From: Microcaldota archaeon
GTDB taxonomy: Archaea; Micrarchaeota; Micrarchaeia; Micrarchaeales; CABMGC01
Direction of reading: 5' to 3'
Assembly (NCBI GenBank): GCA_030043435.1
Contig: JASHXR010000080.1
Span: 1 to 11,634, forward strand
Length of the DNA stretch: 11,634 nucleotides
The translations under genes were made by a program, and so were the position numbers. This document shows positions 8,201 to 11,634 of the stretch, in pieces; positions within the stretch are counted from its first letter, which is position 1, and each line of letters begins with the position of its first letter. Under the pieces are notes generated by a model, which had not been told where the DNA came from, did not search any database, and worked only from the letters and a program-made list of their open reading frames with translations.

Positions 8201-11200
8201 GTCGAGCGTCACGACATAGTTCCCAGAAGCGCCGAAAGTCGCGACGGCGCCGTTCCATGTGACAGAGGCGCTAGGTGAGACAGAATATGAGAACTGGTAC
8301 GAGCCGGTGCCTCCCGATGTTATGTTCCATAGGTCTACAGATTGCCCTGCGGAGATGTATGTCCTGTTCGCGACAAGGCTTGTTGCCAGAGAAGGTGTCA
8401 CATAGACAATGACATTGGCTGGCGAAGTCGCAGTCTCGCCTGAGAGGTCGTTGACAGCGAGAGCAACGTTGTCTGTTATGCAGTTGCCAGTGTAAATGTC
8501 ACCGTAGGTGCCTGTGCCTGCGTTCACCCAGTTCTCTCCGCAGTAGCCGTAGTCGAATGACCATCCATTGCCTCCGTCGATGTAGTTGTACTGGTATGAG
8601 ACTGCGTTAGCCCCGAAGTAGTATGAGAGCCATGAGAATGGGTTGGGGGCGTAAGGCACATTGCCTGCCAGTATGTCCGCAGGTGTGCCGCCGTAGTTGT
8701 AGACAGGCTGGCCTTCCGCAAGTGCGTTGAACGTTCCCTCGAACGTGAACGCGTCTCCGCCGACCATCCTGGCTATGCCGTTTATAGGCTGCACCGTCTG
8801 GCCGAGGCTTGTTGAGCCAGGAGTGGTTGCGCCTGCGAATACTGTTGAGGTGCCGTTGTAGAGCTCTATGGCGAAGAAGTTGCCAGGGCTGGTCTGCCAT
8901 ACCTCTACGGTCTTAACATAGTTGTCGAGAGCCCATCCCCCGCCGAATATGCCGCTGTCTATGTCGTTGGCAACGAAGAATGATACGTTGAGCACCGGAG
9001 TTGCACCTGCAGGGACCACATTAGCGAGCAGCGCAGATGGGAATGTGACGCTGTCAGGAGAAGCCCCGTTGAATGAGATTGAGCCGTTGGCGTTAGGCGT
9101 TGCAGGAGCGTTGTTCACCAGATAGGTATAGATGTCGTTGCCTGTGCCGTAGAGCGTAGTGTTGGTGAAGTATACCGACTGGTCGTTGCTGACTATAGAG
9201 CTGGTTGAGTTGGTGAACGAGGTTATCGCAAGAGCAGGGGTAACATCGACAGTCATGGAGTTCGATGCAGTCTCACCTGAGAGGTCGTTCGCGTTGAGCG
9301 TCACGATGTAGTTTCCAGGAGCGCTGAATGTCGCTGTGTTGCCGGTCAGGCTTGCTCCGCTCGAAGGCACGCTTATGGACACGCTGTCTGATCCGGCTCC
9401 TCCAAGAGGGCCTACGCCGATCCATATGTCTACAGGCGTATTGGCGTCTATCCCTGTGCATGTGCCGCTTGCAAGCTGTGCCACTGTGTATGAGTTGCCG
9501 CTGCAGAGGCCAGCAGTGAGGTAGAATGACGTTGCGGAATTGACCGCGCTTGGAGAGGCCGGGCCTATGCCATAAGAGCCGTCACTGCCGAGTCCGGTGT
9601 ATATGCCGTTTGAGGTCCATGTCCAGTCCTGCACGTTGAGCCATAGGTTCAGGCCGTATGTGCCTGTGCCGGAGATGCTTATGCCGTTGGCGGCAAGCTC
9701 GCCCAGAGTGCCTGCCTCATAATAGAATCCCAGGTCGTATCCGTTTCCGGTTGTCTGCGCAAGGTCCATGTTGAATGTCGACCCGGTGTAAGACTCGGAC
9801 AGGGTCGCGTCGCTGTATGTTGCATTGATCGGGTACGCTGACCTGAAGAACTGCCCAGAGGTATATCCTCCAGACGTGTATCCGGTGTAGTACCTTGTAG
9901 GCGCCGTAGGGTAGATGGTGTACGAATACTGGTTAGAACCAGTCCCTCCGGTCGGTGTGTATGAGAAGCCTACGGTCTGGCCAGCGGAGATGTAGTTGCC
10001 TGTTGAAGTGAGTGAGACTTGGAGCTGAGGCGTGACTTGGACCGGGATCGAATTGGACGCGACCTCGCCGCTCAGGTCGTTGGTCGTGAGCGTCACGATA
10101 TAGTTGCCTGGAGTGTTGAACGTTATTGCGTTGCCTGTTATGCTGTTTATCACGTAGTCAATTCCTGCGGTTCCTGTGTTCACAGAATATGAGTTCATGT
10201 AGTTGCCCGTGCCTTCAGTGGATGTGTTCCAGAACGCTATCGTCTGGCCTGCGGAGATGTAGGTCATGTTTGCATTGACCTGCGTCTGGAGCGCAGGGGT
10301 AACGTCAATGTTCACTGAGTTGGATGCAGTCTCTCCGGAAAGGTCGTTGGTCGTGAGCGTGACAAGGTAGTTGCCTGGAGTGATGAAGGTCACTATCGTG
10401 TTTCCAGTGCTGGTGCCGACGTCTGTGCTGCCGAACGCGTTTGCCGTGACCCCTACGCTGTCTGTGACGCTGATCTCGAACGAGTATGTGCCTGTAGAAG
10501 CTACGTCAACTGAAGGGAGAGTGCAGACTATCCCAGACTCTATCGCATTGCTTGCAGGGGAGCCGGCAGGGGTGCAGTCCCCTGTGGCAACGATGAAGTC
10601 GTTAGGGCTTGCAGGCGTAGAGTATGACCAGACATAGGTGTACGGAGGCGTGCCGGTGGTTATTGGGGCGTAGTTCACGTATATCGCCTGGCCGACGCCG
10701 CTGCTAACGCTGTTGCTGATTATGTAGTCTATGCCTGCAACCCCGTTGGTCACAGTGTAGGTGTTGGTATAGCTGCCTGTGCCTCCAGTTGTGTAGTTGG
10801 TGAACGAGACCGCCTGGTTGGCCGAGATGTATGTCCTGTTCGCCACAATGAGCGTCGCCAGAGGAGGCGTGACCTGGACAGGCACGTTGGCTGATGCCGT
10901 CTCTCCCGAGAGATCGTTCACGTTGAGCGTCACGATGTAGTTGCCGGCTGTGTTGAACGTGAAGGTGTTGCCAGATTCGGTGACTCCTGCGTTGCTGCTA
11001 AGCGAGTATGAGTACTGGTTGCTGCCGGTCCCGCCAACGGAATTGTAAGCGAACGTTACCGACTGGCCTGCTGAGATATAGTTGGCAGTAGTAGGCGTCA
11101 GCGAGACCTGGAGTACAGGGGTTACCTGGACAGGCACGTTGGCTGATGCAGTCTCTCCTGACATGTCGTTCGCGTTGAGCGTGACAAGATAGTTGCCAGG

Positions 11201-11634
11201 GGTGTCGAACTGTATAGAGTTTCCTGTTATTATGTAGTCAGTCCCTGCTATCCCGTTATTGACCGAGTAGGCGTACGTGTAGCCGCCTGTGCCGCCAGTG
11301 GAGGTGTACGAGAACGTCACTGACTGGTCAGCCGAGATGGTGTTCGTAGTCGTAGGCGTAAGCGAGACCTGGAGCGCAGGATAGTCTGTCACTGTGGATA
11401 CTGCGTTCGCAGTCTCCGGAGGTGTTGCGCCTCCTGTCGTGGTGTCAGTCACCGTTACCTCTATGTCGTGTAGCGTGCCGAGGTCGTTCGTGCTTGTCGG
11501 AGGTATGTATGTGCAGGTTGCAGAGTCACTGCATATCGAGACGCCGTTGTCAGTCCATGCGTAAGTGTATGGGTATACCCCTCCGGATACTGTCGCAGTG
11601 AGTATCACGTTCTGGCCGTCTGACATCACATCTG
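2261..11634 (-). CDS. Giant Ig/PKD-like repeat surface protein, N-terminus outside window
   Basis: One frame stays open from the right edge to a TAG at 2261-2263: at least 3,122 codons, with no signal peptide because the start lies outside (the GTG at 11629 is internal to a repeat). Residue numbers here count from that GTG. About 23 beta-sandwich units of roughly 84-96 residues follow one another. A typical unit has YISAGQSVTF, GGTGSYxYSYS, FNTPGNYIVTLNANDLSGET and NSVxVxVTPxL. Extra domains are nested in units near residues 310-400, 575-748, 842-1050 and 1429-1696. Then come a Gly-rich hinge (about 2914-2931), a C-terminal domain with C2944 and C3025, a Thr/Ser/Pro stalk, LPIG (3096-3099), a membrane helix and seven Arg. 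It is very likely an extracellular, membrane-anchored adhesin or sheath-like protein with many N-glycosylation sequons. Ligand and partners are unknown. Confidence 0.9.
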   Translation of the reverse strand, partial: DVMSDGQNVILTATVSGGVYPYTYAWTDNGVSICSDSATCTYIPPTSTNDLGTLHDIEVTVTDTTTGGATPPETANAVSTVTDYPALQVSLTPTTTNTISADQSVTFSYTSTGGTGGYTYAYSVNNGIAGTDYIITGNSIQFDTPGNYLVTLNANDMSGETASANVPVQVTPVLQVSLTPTTANYISAGQSVTFAYNSVGGTGSNQYSYSLSSNAGVTESGNTFTFNTAGNYIVTLNVNDLSGETASANVPVQVTPPLATLIVANRTYISANQAVSFTNYTTGGTGSYTNTYTVTNGVAGIDYIISNSVSSGVGQAIYVNYAPITTGTPPYTYVWSYSTPASPNDFIVATGDCTPAGSPASNAIESGIVCTLPSVDVASTGTYSFEISVTDSVGVTANAFGSTDVGTSTGNTIVTFITPGNYLVTLTTNDLSGETASNSVNIDVTPALQTQVNANMTYISAGQTIAFWNTSTEGTGNYMNSYSVNTGTAGIDYVINSITGNAITFNTPGNYIVTLTTNDLSGEVASNSIPVQVTPQLQVSLTSTGNYISAGQTVGFSYTPTGGTGSNQYSYTIYPTAPTRYYTGYTSGGYTSGQFFRSAYPINATYSDATLSESYTGSTFNMDLAQTTGNGYDLGFYYEAGTLGELAANGISISGTGTYGLNLWLNVQDWTWTSNGIYTGLGSDGSYGIGPASPSAVNSATSFYLTAGLCSGNSYTVAQLASGTCTGIDANTPVDIWIGVGPLGGAGSDSVSISVPSSGASLTGNTATFSAPGNYIVTLNANDLSGETASNSMTVDVTPALAITSFTNSTSSIVSNDQSVYFTNTTLYGTGNDIYTYLVNNAPATPNANGSISFNGASPDSVTFPSALLANVVPAGATPVLNVSFFVANDIDSGIFGGGWALDNYVKTVEVWQTSPGNFFAIELYNGTSTVFAGATTPGSTSLGQTVQPINGIARMVGGDAFTFEGTFNALAEGQPVYNYGGTPADILAGNVPYAPNPFSWLSYYFGANAVSYQYNYIDGGNGWSFDYGYCGENWVNAGTGTYGDIYTGNCITDNVALAVNDLSGETATSPANVIVYVTPSLATSLVANRTYISAGQSVDLWNITSGGTGSYQFSYSVSPSASVTWNGAVATFGASGNYVVTLDANDLTGETASNSVAIDVTAPLTISVAPQNIIIDTGQTFTLTATSTGGTGNDVYTWEDYGTQLCADSATCTFNSLGSYAYPSYNYVNVSVTDASAEVANTPNDTVIVNYAPTVSIFPYETTEEQGQSVTLNAVVMGGIGPFTYQWYNGSTPMSDTGTTLTVPGNALGTFQYSVSVTDTGATPGATPSTLTVYSNNAIVGVVAAPTATVTPSNTAISDDTPPQNVLLTSNVVGGIGPFTYQWYNGTSAIAGATASTYNVVSGATGNFVYSVAVTDTENPEHYENVSASCTSIPDCFTTIQGAVNAALPNTTIYVYPGTYDEQVSITTNGITLVGSGASNTIIEPTSFSILATGYDSYLGFAPGILVQGVTDVNIENLQVNNVNAASLVSGCGAQEADGIDYLDAAGSIENAFVTNTELGASSFGCQSDAPQGIVAEAQQGDESTLNINNVTVNNFQKNAITCDDVGTLCNVMNSSIDGIGNTILTAQNGVQFAFGSAGEIVNTKINNIYYNNQSLNDYTASPILVYAPGCTVYTNNNLITNSQQPYFNSTATYSCAIPGATTPQPASVADSDNALVMVTPPLELSFKASMTDISINQFVTFTNNTIGGTGSVTYSYDVQKCVIIAGCSATSNVVYQGNNIFQFNGIAYGNFAYNVILTATDASGETASNSILITVMPPLEFTSFSANTPISLDQYTTFTNATSGGTGTNQYTYSILSGPSTTFTDLGHNELQFPQAGNYEVQLAVSDISGEVNYTTFNVMVNPELTVNALPSITIDQGQSYTFNAVANYGTAPYSYSWTVNSLLTVSAGCGTADYCTITGSTIGTGLTASVTVTDNSLGSPAETATSTATVDVSPPLVTKPITSSAPTVDQGQISTETVTVVGGTSPYTFQWYSQPGDTYTWNAIPGADSYQYIFVTNANTAIGTWEFNALVTDNSMTPESVNQSTLSPGGEGVSVYPALSATTSASPNQITPGSTAVLSGNVVGGTNSANFYCQWYVEQPGSASYSTVSGANSCDTYDFVTTSGTAQGTYLFKLQVTDDGTSVHNVVNSTVSPVTVGTFGVALTSSSSSLDSDQPLSLLATVTGGTGSYAYSWSGPGTSSCDIASTSSMSETCNVVVSTTVPTTDMFTVSVTDATPNTMDGAVDVFVNPAPTITFTPLVTPIDSGAVETYTISITGGTGPFQITLWNDTTGTPVSTAFSTTILSPGGSGGISFVVSSNAPSTSFTYLAQVSDQGTNPAYTFSSPTNTIVVAHVLNSNVSAIPPAIGLGENTLITASVQYGVSPYTFEYTISNNGVAVYDNTFSVAATDPSNTEVPTDYSITYAPGSNALGTDTVNVIVKDATYNAYPTTCYPSGNANVINCEILSNTLVVNPSLAVSATPGVATATDVGIGVNVLGSATGGTGSYTYGWTVAPSAACPGFSTPFNGTSFTYTPTSATSDCQFVFTANDGVQSLSATTAQIAVTNALSITSFTVSNPIIDLGQPEMVNVQVSGGTPIYYTLSIDGCGLSGDLATNPIYGQYYTYNSLDNAFPILLPDLPCTVGINDFNAMITDSDPQATANSMTTITAYATPSVALSASSTSPTSGQGDALTADISGGAGPFTVQFLYSNGTIANTVTGAADGSVAYQFNALSGSVTYNAVVTDEGTTTPYTFNSVPVTVSAVGSGSSASLAISPSNSSITVGQTETFTISVTGGSFPSNPVFLFNMTSGSAVECTGCSDNGNGVEIFTSGGSNTISLTASSTGTFTYAAGLSPTQLSANVVITVNPAPTTTVSSGGSGGSGGGGGGGGSSPDLPTVTSMGACDQIANFTQLGKVVFKLDGQDFTVVENFITPTSAGISVNGNSYTISNDSTVSLGLIGNESFNATVKAISYIPIQQTITLDICGPSSSAAATTVTNSANSTSTATTTLPLTTVAPVTPKTPPTTTIPAPTHTNSTGGSLAPSPLSALTSLGAALPIGIIAVIAAIVAGFVAFGRRRRRRR
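2264..2548 (-). other. Thr-rich stalk, LPIG motif, membrane helix and Arg7 tail
   Basis: The C-terminus has a Ser/Thr/Pro-rich segment (SSAAATTVTNSANSTSTATT, TTTIPAPTHTNSTGG), likely a glycosylated stalk. LPIG (2333-2344), a helix of about 16 hydrophobic residues (IIAVIAAIVAGFVAFG) and seven arginines at the extreme end follow. Motif plus helix plus basic cluster is the general layout of sortase and archaeosortase substrates, but the known PGF/PEF-type motifs are absent. A permanent membrane anchor is the simpler reading. Confidence 0.8.
2549..2838 (-). other. Membrane-proximal C-terminal domain
   Basis: About 97 residues that are not an Ig/PKD-like repeat: MGACDQIANFTQLGKVVFKL, then FTVVENFITPTSAGISVNG, a strand NSYTISNDSTVSLGLIG and a final QQTITLDICGP. 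Cysteines 2944 and 3025 bracket the domain and could form a disulfide. The pattern suggests a small all-beta domain between hinge and stalk. No family was recognised with confidence. Confidence 0.6.
2838..2890 (-). repeat. Gly/Ser-rich hinge
   Basis: This encodes a run of Gly and Ser (SSGGSGGSGG continuing through eight glycines) that separates the last Ig-like unit from the C-terminal globular domain. On the plus strand it is a CCGCCTCCGCC-type low-complexity tract, prone to slippage in multiples of three. It probably acts as a flexible hinge between the repeat shaft and the membrane-proximal domain. Confidence 0.85.
6540..7345 (-). other. Right-handed parallel beta-helix (pectin lyase-like) domain
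   Basis: Residues about 1429-1696 open with DCFTTIQGAVNAA and TIYVYPGTYDEQVSI, the classic entry of pectinesterase/NosD-type beta-helices. Rungs follow with the recurring pattern of short beta strands and Asn/Gly turns (GITLVGSGASNTIIEP, GVTDVNIENLQVNNV, TLNINNVTVNNFQKNAITC, GEIVNTKINNIYYNN). Such folds are typical of polysaccharide-binding or carbohydrate-active surface modules. Catalytic aspartates of true pectinases could not be assigned. The domain sits between the F-strand of one Ig-like unit (YSVAVTDTENPEHYENVS) and what looks like its G-strand (DNALVMVTPP), so it appears nested rather than appended. Confidence 0.8.
7472..7507 (-). repeat. 36-base direct repeat, copy 1
   Basis: Identical over 36 bases to 7760-7795, 288 bases (96 codons) away. 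It encodes the GIGPFTYQWYNG core strand of two adjacent repeat units. Such identity in otherwise diverged neighbours suggests recent duplication or conversion. Confidence 0.9.
7760..7795 (-). repeat. 36-base direct repeat, copy 2
   Basis: Second copy of the block at 7472-7507, in the same reading frame. The flanks differ on both sides (PMSDTGTTL in this unit, AIAGATAST in the other), so the identity is confined to the Trp-containing strand. Confidence 0.9.
8480..9105 (-). other. Inserted domain B (about 208 residues) in a repeat loop
   Basis: The sixth unit begins normally up to NDIYTYLVNN and then carries a different extra domain (VLNVSFFVANDIDSGIFGGG, VKTVEVWQTSPGNFFAIELY, DAFTFEGTFNALAEG, WLSYYFGANAVSYQYNY) before NVALAVNDLSGETA resumes the repeat. 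It is rich in aromatic residues, with a cysteine pair near its end (YCGEN, GNC). The first half resembles a beta-sandwich that could bind carbohydrate. That is inference, and no family was recognised. Confidence 0.6.
9385..9910 (-). other. Inserted domain A (about 175 residues) in a repeat loop
   Basis: The fifth unit starts normally (TGGTGSNQYSYTIYPTAP), diverges into an unrelated segment rich in Tyr, Trp, Gly and Ser (RYYTGYTSGGYTSG, LNLWLNVQDWTWTSNGIY, YGIGPASPSAVNSATSFYL), then returns to the repeat at SLTGNTATFSAPGNYIVTLN. It contains two cysteines about 15 residues apart (GLCSG, GTCTG). The alternating hydrophobic pattern suggests a beta-sandwich or lectin-like fold, but no family was recognised. 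Confidence 0.6.
10425..10700 (-). other. Ig-like domain nested inside another repeat unit
   Basis: In the fourth visible unit the strand ending DYIIS is followed by a whole extra module (GVGQAIYVNYAPITTGTPPY through GTYSFEISVTDSVGVTANAF) before the host unit resumes with GNTIVTFITPGNYLVTL. The inserted module has its own conserved Trp strand (YTYVWSYS), F-strand and a cysteine pair (GDC and IVC). This is a repeat within a repeat rather than one more tandem copy. Confidence 0.65.

Larger units (their letters stand above)
7870..11390 (-). repeat. N-proximal tandem Ig/PKD-like units with near-identical F-G strands
   Basis: About seven units here share the block NDLSGETAS followed by a VxVTP strand. 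On the plus strand this recurs as related 50-60 base blocks beginning near 8180, 9270, 10060, 10330, 10900 and 11150, with a more diverged copy near 8430. Two 26-base copies (10872-10897 and 11124-11149) are identical and exactly 252 bases (84 codons) apart, which sets the unit length. This homogeneity points to recent duplication or gene conversion, whereas units beyond the beta-helix are far more diverged. Confidence 0.85.

Noticed and set aside
8160..11400. Regularly spaced DNA repeats that could suggest a CRISPR or minisatellite
   Set aside because: The spacing is in whole codons, the copies are imperfect, and the frame runs through all of them. They are coding repeats of Ig-like units.
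11629..11631. GTG as start codon of the giant gene
   Set aside because: The frame is open upstream to the window edge, the GTG lies within a repeat unit (DVMSDGQNV), and no signal peptide follows. The true start is outside.

Overview
The window looks archaeal, probably from a small-genome DPANN-type lineage such as Micrarchaeota/ARMAN. That placement is inference. The support is a stand-alone archaeal nascent-polypeptide-associated complex (NAC) protein, AT-rich TATA boxes sitting about 26 bases from start codons (leaderless-type promoters), and a very large Ig/PKD-like repeat surface protein with a C-terminal membrane anchor. No phylogenetic marker in the window settles the phylum. No tRNA, rRNA, CRISPR array, insertion sequence or phage gene was seen.

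Layout. Bases 1-384 (minus strand) hold a MNT nucleotidyltransferase antitoxin gene followed, with a 4-base TTGA overlap, by the beginning of a HEPN (DUF86/HepT) toxin gene that runs off the left edge. The visible HEPN N-terminus seems to lack the usual middle of the domain. Bases 385-571 are a gene-poor gap with the antitoxin promoter. Bases 572-994 (minus) encode archaeal NAC. Bases 995-1148 are a divergent promoter region with two clear TATA boxes. Bases 1149-1823 (plus) encode a five-helix membrane protein of unknown function. Bases 1912-2157/2202 (minus) encode a small alanine-rich single-pass protein.

Bases 2261 to the right edge (minus) are one uninterrupted reading frame of more than 3,100 codons, the C-terminal part of a giant extracellular protein whose N-terminus lies outside the window. 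It consists of about 23 beta-sandwich (Ig/PKD-like) units of roughly 84-96 residues, a Gly-rich hinge, a C-terminal globular domain, a Thr/Ser/Pro-rich stalk, a membrane helix and seven arginines. Three consecutive N-proximal units each carry a different extra domain in what looks like the same loop. A fourth unit carries a pectinase-type parallel beta-helix in another loop.

The most interesting theme is surface display. The small protein at 1912 is a paralogue of the giant protein's C-terminal stalk and anchor: TTIPxPxHTN, then LPIG, a membrane helix and an Arg cluster, at almost the same spacing. This suggests a shared lineage-specific anchoring or sorting tail. The giant protein's inserted domains could present binding or carbohydrate-active modules on a long repeat stalk. 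The toxin-antitoxin pair and NAC are unrelated to this theme.
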